A stretch of 64,000 bases of DNA from an uncultured Geobacter sp. (GCA_903925075.1 CAIYDQ010000247.1:28413-92412); one strand, 5' to 3'; positions 46,489 through 55,476 are shown, counted from the stretch's first letter. The notes: generated by a model not told the origin, from the sequence alone. Translations and numbers: made by a program.

Positions 46489-47904
46489 TCACATTTTCAT
46501 GTTGCCCATGTCAATGCCGCCGCCCTTCTTGGGCGCTGCGGGGGCCGGTGCGCCCGGCGTGCTCGGTGCGCCTTTCGGAGCATCCATCTTCATCCCCGGC
46601 ATCGACTCGTGGCCGCCTCCGCCGCCCTTCAACTGCGCTTCGGAATCTATCAGATAACCGCCCGAGGCGGCAACCCTTTCGCCGTTTTTCAGCCCGGAGA
46701 CGATCTGCACCTTCTCCCCTACCCTGGCGCCGACCTGCACGTCGCGCGGCTCGAACATGCCCGGCTTCATCTCCACCCAGACCAGTTGGCGCTTGCCGGT
46801 ATCCATGACCGCCGAGGCCGGCACCGCCATGGCGTTGCCCAAAGGAACCTTGATGGAGGCGCTGACGAACATGTCCGGTTTCAGCTTCAAGCCAGGATTC
46901 GCCATTTCCACCCTGACCTTGACGGTCCGGGTCTTGGGATCGAGAAAGGGGTAGATGAAGGAGACCCGCCCGGAGAAGGTCTTTCCCGGATAGGACTGGG
47001 AGAGGATCTCGACCCTTTGGCCCAGCTTCACGAATTGGAACTCGTTTTCGTAGACCTCGGCTTCGACCCAGACCGTCGAGAGATCGGCTATGTTGAACAT
47101 GACCTCGCCGACGTTGACGTACTGCCCCTCCTGCACGAGCTTTTCGATGACCACCCCGGAGAGCGGAGTGTAGATGGAGAGGCGGATGTTGGGTTGGCCC
47201 GATTTTTCCAGACCGGCCAATTGCTCGTCCTTCACCCCCATCAGCTTCAGCCGCTGGCGCGAGGACGCCACCAGCCCCTCGCCCCCCTGGGAGATGGACG
47301 GGATGGTGGAGTTTTTCAACTGCTCGCGGCTTTTCACCGCCAGCAGGTACTCCTGCTGCGCCGCCACCAGATCGGGGGAGTACACTTCCGCCACCGGCTT
47401 TCCCTTGGAGACGTAGGCGCCCACCGTGGTTACGTGCAGCCGGTCGATGCGCCCGGCGACCCAGGCCGTGACCTTGGCCTGGCGGGATTGGTCGAACTGC
47501 ACGATGCCGGTCGCGTTTATCTCCTTGGCAAGCGCAGTGCGTTCGATGGCGACGGTGGCCACGTTGGCCATCACCGCCTGAGTGGGCGAGAGCGAAACAT
47601 GGCTCAACATGTCGGCCTGCTGCTTTTGTTCCGCGGTCTGAGCGCTGGCCGTCTGAGCCTCGGCGATCTTCTTGATCAGCTGCATCCCGCAAATCGGGCA
47701 GTTTCCCGGCTTGTCCTTGATGATGAACGGGTGCATGGCGCAGGTGTAGAGAGGCTTGGAGGTCACCTCCTGATGGGCGTTGCCGTCCTCCTTGGACCAG
47801 CCGGCCATTTTCTGCAGTTTGCCGCTCTTGTACAGCCAGCTCCCGACGGTGATAGTCAGGGCCAGCACCGTCAGCGGGATCGCGATTTTCTTGTTCAAAG
47901 CCAT
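46489..47904 (-). CDS. cusB: RND periplasmic adaptor (CusB-like) with metal-binding N-domain
   Basis: The 471-residue adaptor has an N-terminal anchor (7-25). A heavy-metal-binding domain at about 52-78 follows (YTCAMHPFII, PGNCPICGMQLIKK). Then come barrel-sandwich and beta-barrel parts (GRIDRLHVTTVGAYVSKGKPVAEVYSPDL in the lipoyl-like fold). The C-terminus is Met/His-rich. It links pump and outer-membrane channel and may pass metal to CusA. Confidence 0.9.
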   Translation of the reverse strand: MALNKKIAIPLTVLALTITVGSWLYKSGKLQKMAGWSKEDGNAHQEVTSKPLYTCAMHPFIIKDKPGNCPICGMQLIKKIAEAQTASAQTAEQKQQADMLSHVSLSPTQAVMANVATVAIERTALAKEINATGIVQFDQSRQAKVTAWVAGRIDRLHVTTVGAYVSKGKPVAEVYSPDLVAAQQEYLLAVKSREQLKNSTIPSISQGGEGLVASSRQRLKLMGVKDEQLAGLEKSGQPNIRLSIYTPLSGVVIEKLVQEGQYVNVGEVMFNIADLSTVWVEAEVYENEFQFVKLGQRVEILSQSYPGKTFSGRVSFIYPFLDPKTRTVKVRVEMANPGLKLKPDMFVSASIKVPLGNAMAVPASAVMDTGKRQLVWVEMKPGMFEPRDVQVGARVGEKVQIVSGLKNGERVAASGGYLIDSEAQLKGGGGGHESMPGMKMDAPKGAPSTPGAPAPAAPKKGGGIDMGNMKM

Positions 47905-47978
47905 GGCCTGGTACCTCGGAATCGAATTATCGAATTTTTGTATCTATTCACCATATCAGCTGCCAACTTCGCACATTT

Positions 47979-48069
47979 GTAGGTCGCGTTGAACGGCTGC
48001 ATCGTGGAACGCGACATTGCCACTGCGGCACCGTTGCGTCGTCGCGTTTCGTACCTCAACGCGACCTAC
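47979..48069. repeat. MITE-like element, GTAGGTCGCGTTGA ends, copy 2
   Basis: A 91-bp element with perfect 14-bp terminal inverted repeats (GTAGGTCGCGTTGA and TCAACGCGACCTAC). It lies between the outer membrane factor gene and cusB. Confidence 0.8.
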
Positions 48070-48094
48070 GGAAATAGGTGCCGAATTGCGATTT

Positions 48095-49468
48095 TTAGTG
48101 TTGATGAGGATGTCCCGAGGCAGGCGCTTCCTTAGCGGGAACCTCGGGTGCCCCAGCCTTAGCCGGCGGCTTGCTCGCTTCGACCGGCGGGGTCGACGCC
48201 AGATCCGTGCCGACCATGGCTTCCAACTGGGCGAGCTTCATCTGGTAATCGGCCATCGAGTCGTAGTATTCCCGCTCGTAGTTGAAAAGGACGACCCGGC
48301 TGTCCAGCAGGTTCAGGAAATCCACCTTGTTGACCCGGTAGCCGATCACGGCCGATTCCAGCGATTGCTCGGCCTGCGGGATGATGCCGGACTTGTAAAG
48401 CTCCGCCAGCTTCCTGCGCCGCTCCATCTGGGCCAGCAGGTCGGCGATGCCCGAGGCGATGGTGTTGCGGGCGGCGTTCAGCTCTTCGCCCGACATGGTC
48501 ACCTCTGAAGAGGATTCGGCCAGCATGGCGTGCCGCCGCACGTTGTGCACCGGAAGGTTGAAGGTCACCCCCAGCGAGTACATGTCCGAGCCGTCGCTAC
48601 CCATGGCGGGCTGCCGCTGCATGTACTCGAAGGCGACGTTGAAGTCCGGGTAAAATTCCTTCTGCGCCAGCCGATGGCCGATCTTCCCCTTCTCTATTTG
48701 CGCCCGCAAGCCTTTCAGCAGCGGCCGGTTGTCCTCGGCCAGGTCGCGGAGCCGGTCAAAGCCAAGCGACAGGGGCGACAAGGCGAAGTCGGCGATGGCG
48801 CCGATCCTGGTCGACGTCGGCCGGTACAGCAAAGAGTTGAGATTGACCTCCAGGCTCCTTCGCTGCTGCTCCAGGGTGATGCGCATGTCCAGCATCCGGG
48901 AGCGCTCCAGTTGCGCCTTGAAGATATCCTGCTGCGCCCCCTGTCCGACCGAGTACTTGGTTTGGGCGATGACCACGAAATCGTCCAGGATTTTTATGTT
49001 TCTGCCCAGGATCTCCAGCGACTTGTCCGCGAGGAAAATCTGGTAATAAGCCTCCTTCACCATCCGCGTCAGTTCCAGCTTCCGTTCGGCGAGGCTCCAG
49101 CGGTACGACTCGGCCTCTTGGGCGGCGACTTCCTTCCTGAGTTCCCTCTTTCCGTAGAAGGGAAGCTGCTGGCTGATGCCGATCACTTTTTGCGTCATGC
49201 TGTCGCGGGTAAAATTGAGCGGGTCCGTGACGATGCCGTTTTGAATCTTCAGCATCAGCATCGGATCGTCCAAACTGCCGGCCTGCTTGACGCGGCTTCT
49301 GAACATCTCCCAACGAGCGGCGGACGACTTCAGTTCGGGGTTATTGGCAAGGGCGGCGTCGACCAGTGCAGGGAGATTCTCCGACGGCAACGCGTCTTCA
49401 GCCCAGGCAGGCGCGAGCGAGCAAAGGACGATAATGGACAGGCAAACAAGAGAAAGCCGGGATTTCAT
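48095..49468 (-). CDS. TolC-family outer membrane factor (CusC-like)
   Basis: The 457-residue protein starts at ATG 49468 (MKSRLSLVCLSIIVLC) after GGAGA. A signal peptide is followed by the helical hairpins and beta-strands of the OEP family (PALVDAALANNPELKSSAARWEMF). The C-terminus is His-rich (ASGHPHQH). It forms the exit duct of the tripartite efflux system and is first gene of the cus-like operon. Confidence 0.9.
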   Translation of the reverse strand: MKSRLSLVCLSIIVLCSLAPAWAEDALPSENLPALVDAALANNPELKSSAARWEMFRSRVKQAGSLDDPMLMLKIQNGIVTDPLNFTRDSMTQKVIGISQQLPFYGKRELRKEVAAQEAESYRWSLAERKLELTRMVKEAYYQIFLADKSLEILGRNIKILDDFVVIAQTKYSVGQGAQQDIFKAQLERSRMLDMRITLEQQRRSLEVNLNSLLYRPTSTRIGAIADFALSPLSLGFDRLRDLAEDNRPLLKGLRAQIEKGKIGHRLAQKEFYPDFNVAFEYMQRQPAMGSDGSDMYSLGVTFNLPVHNVRRHAMLAESSSEVTMSGEELNAARNTIASGIADLLAQMERRRKLAELYKSGIIPQAEQSLESAVIGYRVNKVDFLNLLDSRVVLFNYEREYYDSMADYQMKLAQLEAMVGTDLASTPPVEASKPPAKAGAPEVPAKEAPASGHPHQH

Positions 49469-49493
49469 GAAGTCTCCGGGAAAAGATGCGGGT

Positions 49494-49517
49494 AATGTAT
49501 GCGATGAGCTATACATT
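49494..49517. promoter_or_regulatory. Inverted repeat before the efflux operon
   Basis: AATGTAT and ATACATT, 7-bp arms with a 10-bp spacer, end 26 bp before the TolC-family start. Possible regulator site. Confidence 0.35.
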
Positions 49518-49761
49518 ATTTGTGCCCAAAGCTCAAACCGTTGTTTTTGCGACAACTATCATTCAAGTGCAGTCCCAAAGGTGGGATATTCGGCAGTAAA
49601 TAGTGGAATATTGTACAGGTTTAGCCATGAGCGATTGCCATTTTGGCAAGGGTGACAGGCGCGAGCCGAGTTTTCGTAGGGATGAATTAGGGGGAGCGCA
49701 AGGCTGAGACACGAAGCAGCGGCGCCAGAACCTGCTCTGTTGGCGGCTAGGCCAACCCTTC

Positions 49762-50136
49762 TCAGTCTGTTAGGACATCAAGAGGTACGTCAAGTGAACG
49801 GGCAATGGCAGAAAGGGTATCGACAGTTCCTTGGCGCTTCCCTGTTTCTATTTGCGACAGGTATGGCTTGCTGATCCCTGACCGCGTGGCTAGCTCCTGC
49901 TGGGTCAATCCTCGATGCTCACGCCAGAGTTTGACGGGCGATTCGCCTTCGAGTTCGCGACGCATGATCGCTTCAGGTACCAGGAACTCTCGACCAGCAA
50001 GGTAAGATTCATGAAACTCGGCAACAGCTCGCGCATCAGTTTCCTCCTGAAGCAGTTCCAGGCAATGCTGATAATCTGCATAGGTAATCACCGCAAACTC
50101 GGGATGGCCGTCTTTCTCGATAATGCGCGCTTTCAT
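49762..50136 (-). CDS. XRE-family antitoxin (HigA-like)
   Basis: The 124-residue protein has an N-terminal part resembling Phd/MqsA-like partner regions (EFAVITYADYQHCLELLQ) and a C-terminal XRE helix-turn-helix (LTQQELATRSGISKPYLSQIETGKRQG). Its ATG overlaps the toxin stop (ATGA) and has its own GAGGAGGTG. It would neutralise the toxin and repress the pair. Confidence 0.85.
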   Translation of the reverse strand: MKARIIEKDGHPEFAVITYADYQHCLELLQEETDARAVAEFHESYLAGREFLVPEAIMRRELEGESPVKLWREHRGLTQQELATRSGISKPYLSQIETGKRQGTVDTLSAIARSLDVPLDVLTD

Positions 50137-50390
50137 CCGTATGCACCTCCTCTAGGGGCAATCCGCACAACCGCTATCAAAAGCGTCTGTTCACGAATCA
50201 GATAAACAACCCGCCAGTCCCCCACCCGCAACCGATAACCAGGATGATTGCTCAGTTTTTTGACATTATTGTTCGGCGCCCACGGGTCAATTGCCAAGGC
50301 GTTGAATTTTTCAACGATGAGTAAAGCCGAGGTGCGCGGCATCCCTTTGAGGGCCTTTCTGGCCGATTTGGAGTAGTCGACGCTGTACAT
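50133..50390 (-). CDS. RelE/HigB-family toxin
   Basis: The 85-residue protein is preferred from ATG 50390 (MYSVDYSKSARKALKGMP). NHPGYRLRVGDWRVVYLI is the RelE/ParE core with the Arg-rich strand. It is likely a ribosome-dependent mRNase. Toxin-first order is the HigBA type. No clear RBS is seen, which would keep toxin levels low. Confidence 0.85.
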   Translation of the reverse strand: MYSVDYSKSARKALKGMPRTSALLIVEKFNALAIDPWAPNNNVKKLSNHPGYRLRVGDWRVVYLIREQTLLIAVVRIAPRGGAYG

Positions 50391-50396
50391 AAAGGA

Positions 50397-50415
50397 TGTT
50401 AGCACAAAGCTAACA
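50397..50415. promoter_or_regulatory. Palindrome at the toxin-antitoxin start
   Basis: TGTTAGC-ACAAA-GCTAACA is a perfect 7-bp inverted repeat ending 7 bp before the toxin start. It is a good candidate operator for the XRE antitoxin. Confidence 0.6.
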
Positions 50416-50498
50416 AGGCTCCAATCTATTCCGTTTAGGTAGCTGAATCATCGGGATTTACTAAAATAAGGCCGATTTGCAACTGCGACCAAAGCGCC

Positions 50499-51101
50499 TC
50501 ATTCCGGCTTCAGCAAAGCAAGCAGATCCGCATAGGGCCGAAAGCCGACCAGCAGCTTTTTGCCGCTGATAAATGCCGGCACGCCCGAGATTCCCAGAAA
50601 ACGGGCGCGCTGCCAATCGTCATCCACCTCCTTGGCGAAGACTTTTTCCTCAAGCGCCTGCCGGGCCTCCGGCTCGGGGAGACCGGCGCGCTGCGCTATC
50701 TGCAGCAGTTCATCCCGCAGGGCGATATTCTTCCCCTCGACGAAGTACGCCGTGTAGACGCTCTTCTGGTATGCCTCCATCAACCCCATCTTCTGAGCTA
50801 GTTTGCCGAGTTCCTGCGCGAGCCTGCTGTTGTAGGTGCGGGTGCGGGGCTCAAGCGGCAGACCGACTTCGGCCGCAACCGCGGCAAGCCTCTGCTGCAT
50901 GGCGGCGAGATCCAAATCCCGCCCGGCGAAGAGATCGGCGAGTTCCAGCCCCTCTTTCGGGGTTTCGGGATGAAGCGGAAAGACGGTCCATTTGAATTCC
51001 ACCCCATGATCTCGTCGCAATTGGTCAGTACGGACCGTACTGAAATAGCACCAGGGTCAGACATAGTCGAAGAAGACTTCGACGACGATCGGCTTTGGCA
51101 T
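50499..51101 (-). CDS. Selenocysteine DsbA/FrnE-family oxidoreductase
   Basis: The frame starts at ATG 51101 behind a perfect AAAGGAG and crosses one in-frame TGA (codon 15, 51059-51057). Read as Sec it gives FFDYVUPWCYF, where the DsbA family has CPWC. The rest is full FrnE/DsbA-like: VYTAYFVEGKNI and a cis-Pro loop GISGVPAF, ending LLALLKPE, 200 residues in all. A SECIS-like hairpin follows at once. A tool that stops at TGA would start it at 51020 and lose the active site. Sec would replace the nucleophilic Cys. No signal peptide is seen. It lies 24 bp after an outer-membrane barrel gene. Confidence 0.88.
51022..51056 (-). promoter_or_regulatory. Bacterial SECIS hairpin
   Basis: Right after UGA the RNA has UCAGUACG (51043-51036), loop GUC and CGUACUGA (51032-51025), a perfect 8-bp stem. 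The loop starts 21 nt after UGA. A GGUC apex is as in known SelB-binding hairpins. A further UGG/CCA closes a lower stem. Confidence 0.8.
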
Positions 51102-51125
51102 GATAATTCTCCTTTAGTCAGTGCG

Positions 51126-52457
51126 CTAAAACGACTTGTTCCAGTTGACCGTGATGCCGTTTCCCGCCTTCCCTTCCCGGATAAAACCCGACTCCCATGA
51201 ATACCCCAGGTAGAGCTCGGAGTCCCAATAAAATGCCGAGTCCAGGCTGACAGTGGCGGCCGTGCCTCGTCTCTCCCTGAAAACCACCTGGTCCACGCCC
51301 TGTACGCTGGTCCGATCCGCCCAGATGTAGGAGCCGACAACGCTCAGGTACAGGAAAAAAGCCAACTCGCGCCGGTAGGCGAGCGAGCCGATAAGGTACT
51401 CCGAGGCTCGGAGATAGTCATAGGTGATGCCCGAATAATGAGGCCTGCCCAAATCGTCGGCTTCGCTTGGGGAAGACCCGCCGTTGATGAGGAAGGCATT
51501 GAAGCGATCGGCCCTCCCTTCCCGGGTTTTGCCGCCATATACGCTGAGCAGCGCCCGGTTGCGTTCGGACAGCCCGGGGATGCCGCTGGCGGCCAAAAGA
51601 TACCCGCTTGCCTGGTAGTAGTCGCGGTGGCCTGTCCCGCTTTGCGTGGTCAGGTCGCGCCAGTTGTTGCGGGCCAGGTAATCGAGGTCGAAACCGGCGG
51701 CCAGACCGTGGTGGGGAAGCTCCAGCATGTTTCTGCGCAAGCCGTCGTAGCGCCCCCTCAACCTTACCCCGTAGAGCATGGTGCTGGGCGGCGCCAGCAC
51801 GTCGGCTCCGCTGTCGTCGGTGCGCTCGGCATAAAAATAGCCGACGCGGCCCAGCAGTTGCAGCCTGAAATCGTTGTCGACCTGGAAAGGCGCTACCGGG
51901 AAGCGCACCCCGGGGCCGAGCGAGCCGAGCAGGGACCCCCAGGAGAGGGAAGTCGACCTGATCTCGTTATTGTCCCGCAGTTCCGTATGATCGCCGGGAA
52001 TGGTGTAGTTCTCGAAATGGCCGACCAATTCCAAGCGGCCAAAGCCTTTGTCGTACTCCAGTTCGTTAACGAAGAGGCTGACCACGTCGCGAGTGCGCGC
52101 GTCTTCCCAGATCCGCCTTAGGTAAAGCGCCGCAATCGGCACCCCCATGGTGCCTCCTTGTTTGGGTTGCAGCAGGCTTCCGCCGACGGTGAGCGAGGTA
52201 AGGCGGCTGCGATCCTGCGCGGGTATGACGACAGCCTGCCCCATAAAGGAAGCATAGGCCCGCTCTCCGGCAAGCGGTGTATGGTATTCGCCGGCCTCCT
52301 CTCCCCTTCCCTCTGGCACAGCGATCTTCGCCGCCGTTTGATCCGTGGATGCATAGGCATAGCCGCCCAAACTGCACCAGAAAAGAACTATTAACTGGTA
52401 GGTTATAAGCATCTGCAGCCTGCTTTTACCGGATATGCATTCGTGATTTTTCGGCAA
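51126..52457 (-). CDS. Outer-membrane beta-barrel protein
   Basis: The 443-residue protein starts at TTG 52457 with GGGAGG five bases before it; ATG 52412 is a weaker choice. The signal peptide ends AYA. The rest shows alternating amphipathic strands and ends in Phe (VNWNKSF), the barrel assembly mark. I do not recognise the family. It is co-directional with and 24 bp before the selenoprotein. Confidence 0.7.
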   Translation of the reverse strand: MPKNHECISGKSRLQMLITYQLIVLFWCSLGGYAYASTDQTAAKIAVPEGRGEEAGEYHTPLAGERAYASFMGQAVVIPAQDRSRLTSLTVGGSLLQPKQGGTMGVPIAALYLRRIWEDARTRDVVSLFVNELEYDKGFGRLELVGHFENYTIPGDHTELRDNNEIRSTSLSWGSLLGSLGPGVRFPVAPFQVDNDFRLQLLGRVGYFYAERTDDSGADVLAPPSTMLYGVRLRGRYDGLRRNMLELPHHGLAAGFDLDYLARNNWRDLTTQSGTGHRDYYQASGYLLAASGIPGLSERNRALLSVYGGKTREGRADRFNAFLINGGSSPSEADDLGRPHYSGITYDYLRASEYLIGSLAYRRELAFFLYLSVVGSYIWADRTSVQGVDQVVFRERRGTAATVSLDSAFYWDSELYLGYSWESGFIREGKAGNGITVNWNKSF

Positions 52458-52628
52458 GAAAACCTCCCGCTCTGTCCGTACCCTTTGCTGTGACTTCCTC
52501 TAAGCCTCCAATGTCTTAGAGAGTCATCGATCGTGAACACTATAATAGATAAATATCATTAGCTCAACCCTCTTGACGATTTTGCCGGCAATGATGCTTG
52601 CTGCCGATTGGCGCCCGTCAGATCTCGC

Positions 52629-52659
52629 TTGACATCCCATGGTTACCACTTGGTATAGT
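52629..52659 (+). promoter_or_regulatory. lexA promoter
   Basis: TTGACA (52629-52634) and TATAGT (52654-52659), 19 bp apart. The -10 end overlaps the LexA box. Confidence 0.5.
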
Positions 52660-52674
52660 TATCACCAGATAACC
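52657..52674. promoter_or_regulatory. LexA operator (SOS box)
   Basis: GTTATC-ACCA-GATAAC is a perfect palindrome. The minus strand GGTTATCTGGTGATAACT fits the Geobacter-type consensus GGTT-N2-C-N4-G-N3-ACC (from memory) but for the last base. It sits 16 bp before lexA. Confidence 0.7.
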
Positions 52675-52689
52675 TGAACGGAGGAAAAC

Positions 52690-53295
52690 ATGGAGCAGCT
52701 CACGACGCGCCAGCAGGAGGTGTTGGAGATAGTCACCCAGCACATAAACGAATTCGGCTACCCGCCAAGCCTTAGGGAAATAGGCAAGAAGCTCTCCGTC
52801 ACCGGCACCCTCGGGGTGATGAAACACCTGGAGGCACTGGAGAAAAAGGGGTATCTGCGCCGCCAGGAGGGAAGTCCCCGGGGAATTTCGCTGTGCCACC
52901 AGGCTCAGGCGGCGAGCCTGCCGATCGTCGGCGTAGTGCGGGCCGGGGCGCTGCATCCGGCCATCGAGGACATCGAGGGGCATTTCGCCATCGACCGCTC
53001 GCAGTTGCGCGCCGGCGGCACCTTTTTTCTGCGGGTCAAGGGAGATTCCATGATCCATGCCCATATCAAGGAAGGAGACTTGGCGCTGGTGCGCCCCCAG
53101 CCCAGCGCGTCGAACCGGGATATCGTCGTCGCCATGGTCGGCGGCGAGGCGACCCTGAAAAGGTTTTACCGCGAAGAAAACCGCATCAGGCTGCAACCCG
53201 AGAACCCCAACTACAGCCCGATCATCATCAACGAAGGGGATGCAGAGGTTTCCATCGTCGGGAAAGTGGTTGGCATCTACCGGCAAATGGAGTAA
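52690..53295 (+). CDS. lexA: LexA repressor
   Basis: The 201-residue protein has an N-terminal winged helix (TTRQQEVLEIVTQHI, PPSLREIGKKL). The self-cleavage site is Ala85-Gly86 in VVRAGAL; the catalytic dyad is Ser120 (KGDSM) and Lys157 (EATLKRF). GGAGG precedes ATG. It represses its own operon with the small ORF and dinB. Confidence 0.95.
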   Translation: MEQLTTRQQEVLEIVTQHINEFGYPPSLREIGKKLSVTGTLGVMKHLEALEKKGYLRRQEGSPRGISLCHQAQAASLPIVGVVRAGALHPAIEDIEGHFAIDRSQLRAGGTFFLRVKGDSMIHAHIKEGDLALVRPQPSASNRDIVVAMVGGEATLKRFYREENRIRLQPENPNYSPIIINEGDAEVSIVGKVVGIYRQME

Positions 53296-53299
53296 TTTG

Positions 53300-53545
53300 A
53301 TGCAGCGCATCGCCGAGAACATCAAAGTCGCCGCGGTTTTCGCTCCGGGAAGCAAGGTGAAACCGGTGTGGTTCGAGTGGCAGCGCCGAAAGCACGCCAT
53401 CACCGAGACCTCCTACTTCTGGAAGGACCGCTACGGCGATGCGACGCGCTTGCACTTCGCGGTGAGCGACGGCAGCAATCTATTCGAACTCATGTTCGAC
53501 ACCTCGGACCAGAACTGGACGCTGGAGGGAGTCGAGGAGCGGTGA
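53300..53545 (+). CDS. Small conserved-looking protein between lexA and dinB
   Basis: The 81-residue protein begins at ATG 53300, 4 bp after the lexA stop, with TGGAG overlapping the end of lexA. Pattern VWFEWQRRKHAITETSYFWKDRYGD, then LHFAVSDGSNLFELMFD. It has no signal or TM. It is cotranscribed with lexA and dinB, so likely damage-induced. Function unknown. Confidence 0.75.
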   Translation: MQRIAENIKVAAVFAPGSKVKPVWFEWQRRKHAITETSYFWKDRYGDATRLHFAVSDGSNLFELMFDTSDQNWTLEGVEER

Positions 53546-53552
53546 CCTTAAT

Positions 53553-54782
53553 TTGGAAAGCCAGCGCATCATACTTCACATCGACATGAACGCCTTCTTC
53601 GCCTCGGTGGAGCAGCAATCCAACCCCGAGCTGCGCGGCCAGCCGATCGCCGTGATCGGGGCGGCCAAGCGGACCGTCATCACCACCTGTTCCTACGAGG
53701 CGCGGGCCTTCGGCGTCAAGACCGGCATGAACAGTTGGGAAGCCCGCCAGAAGTGCCCGCAGCTCATCTTCGTCGTCGGCAACAACCGCAAATACACCTA
53801 CACCTCCACCCAGATCTTCGCCATCATGCGAGAATTCACGCCGCTGGTCGAGGTGTTCTCCATCGACGAGGCCTTTCTCGACGTCACCGGCTGCCTCTCG
53901 CTGTTCGGCTCGCCCGAACGCATCGCCAAGCTGATCAAAGAGCGCATCCGGGGGGAGTTCGGCCTCACCTGCTCGGTCGGCATCGCCCCCAACAAGCTCT
54001 TGGCGAAACTCGCCTCCGACATGCAGAAGCCCGACGGGCTGACCGTCATCGATCCGCACAACATCCCGCAGGTACTGGAACGGGTACCGATCAAGGATCT
54101 GTGCGGCATCGGCGCCAAGATGCAGCAGCATCTGGGGAGATTCGGCATCAAGACCTGCGGCGAGTTGGGAAGGTTTCCCGTGGAAATCCTGAAGAGAAAC
54201 TTCGGGATCACCGGCGAGAAGCTGCACCGCATGGGGCTGGGACTCGACAGCACCCCGGTTGTGCCCGACGAAGAAGCCGAAGAGGTGAAGAGCGTCGGCC
54301 ACAGCACCACCCTGGAGCGGGACATCACCGAGCGCGGCGAGATCCTGAGGCATTTGCTGCAGCTCTCGGAGATGGTGGGAAGACGAGCCAGGAAGTACCG
54401 GGTTGCCGGCAGGACCGTCACCCTCACCGTTCGCTATGCCGACTTCACCACCTTTTCCCGGCAGGAGAGCCAATCCGACCACACCAACAACAGCGAAGAG
54501 ATCTATCGCGCCTCGGTGAAGATTCTGGAAGGGATCGAGCTTAGCCAGGCGATACGGCTGCTCGGGGTGAAGATCAGCAACCTGACGCAGCACACCGAGC
54601 AGTTGCCGCTCTTTCCCGCCGAGCGCAAGAAAGCCCTATTGGCCGGCGCCATGGACGAAGTGAACAACAAGTTCGGTGATTTTGCCGTGACCTTCGGGAG
54701 TCTGGTTGGCAAGGAGAGCGGTTCGAAAGTGATATCTCCCGCCTGGCGGCCCGAAGGCGTGCGCAACTTCGACGTGGAGTAA
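53553..54782 (+). CDS. dinB: DNA polymerase IV (DinB)
   Basis: The 409-residue Y-family polymerase starts at TTG 53553; the first ATG (53586) would remove catalytic Asp11. Active-site residues are D11 (HIDMNAFFASVE) and D105-E106 (SIDEAFLD). The HhH region is followed by a little-finger domain. It performs translesion synthesis and is under LexA control here. Confidence 0.95.
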   Translation: MESQRIILHIDMNAFFASVEQQSNPELRGQPIAVIGAAKRTVITTCSYEARAFGVKTGMNSWEARQKCPQLIFVVGNNRKYTYTSTQIFAIMREFTPLVEVFSIDEAFLDVTGCLSLFGSPERIAKLIKERIRGEFGLTCSVGIAPNKLLAKLASDMQKPDGLTVIDPHNIPQVLERVPIKDLCGIGAKMQQHLGRFGIKTCGELGRFPVEILKRNFGITGEKLHRMGLGLDSTPVVPDEEAEEVKSVGHSTTLERDITERGEILRHLLQLSEMVGRRARKYRVAGRTVTLTVRYADFTTFSRQESQSDHTNNSEEIYRASVKILEGIELSQAIRLLGVKISNLTQHTEQLPLFPAERKKALLAGAMDEVNNKFGDFAVTFGSLVGKESGSKVISPAWRPEGVRNFDVE

Positions 54783-54884
54783 GCCACACCTGCACACCCC
54801 TATCTAATCTTGAAAAAACCCAATCCCGTCGATGAATCTATTTTTTGTAACAGAGTTGTCACATCCATTCGCCTTCGATTGGCG

Positions 54885-54890
54885 TATAAT
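54885..54890 (+). promoter_or_regulatory. Possible -10 box of the PilZ gene
   Basis: TATAAT 100 bp before the ATG at 54991. No good -35 is seen at 17 bp. Confidence 0.3.
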
Positions 54891-54990
54891 CGGTGCGTCT
54901 GAAGCGCGTCGTGAAGCAATCCGAGTGAGCCGGATATTCGATCACTGGACCGCAACGAGGCAGGCGTCGTTACACAATCGCGGAGGATCT

Positions 54991-55476
54991 ATGAACAAGA
55001 GGGAATACGTCAGGTATGACACCCGGGCTTTCCCCGGGAACATGGGTGAAGCGGCCATTTCATGGCAGGGACAGTCTGAGATCGCTTCCGCTGTGGCGAA
55101 CTGTTCCGCTCACGGCATCAAGGTCTCGATTGCTCATTCGCTGGCGCCGCCGGACCTCCCGAAGAAAAAGGACATCGTCAAGGTCCGCATGCCGATCGAC
55201 GACATGTGGTTCACCGGCATGTGCATTTTCGCCGCAAAGGAGGCGGACGGTTCGGTTTCCATGGGGATTTATTTTTACAAGCCCGAGGAACAGAACTACC
55301 TGAAGGATCTGCTGTTCAAGGCGCTTGAGGCGCCCAGTTCGCCGGACTCTTTTGTCAGCTATCAGTGGGAGGAACTGGTTGCCAGGTTGTGCGACTCGGA
55401 CGACCCGGAGTTGAAGAGGATCGGGCAGGACAAACGCAGAGCCTTGTCCCAGGAGAGTTGTTCCCGACAAAATTGA
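54991..55476 (+). CDS. PilZ-like domain protein
   Basis: The 161-residue protein starts at ATG 54991 after GGAGGA. It opens MNKREYVRYDTR, a PilZ-like start with RxxxR spacing less than perfect, followed by NCSAHGIKVS in place of D/NxSxxG. Some c-di-GMP contacts may therefore be altered. It stands alone and lies convergent with the CorB-like gene. Confidence 0.65.
   Translation: MNKREYVRYDTRAFPGNMGEAAISWQGQSEIASAVANCSAHGIKVSIAHSLAPPDLPKKKDIVKVRMPIDDMWFTGMCIFAAKEADGSVSMGIYFYKPEEQNYLKDLLFKALEAPSSPDSFVSYQWEELVARLCDSDDPELKRIGQDKRRALSQESCSRQN

Noticed and set aside
51057..51059. TGA as a plain nonsense mutation making a pseudogene
   Set aside because: The only stop is exactly at the catalytic Cys column, the frame is otherwise intact and a SECIS-like hairpin follows. 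Decay would not be expected to do this.
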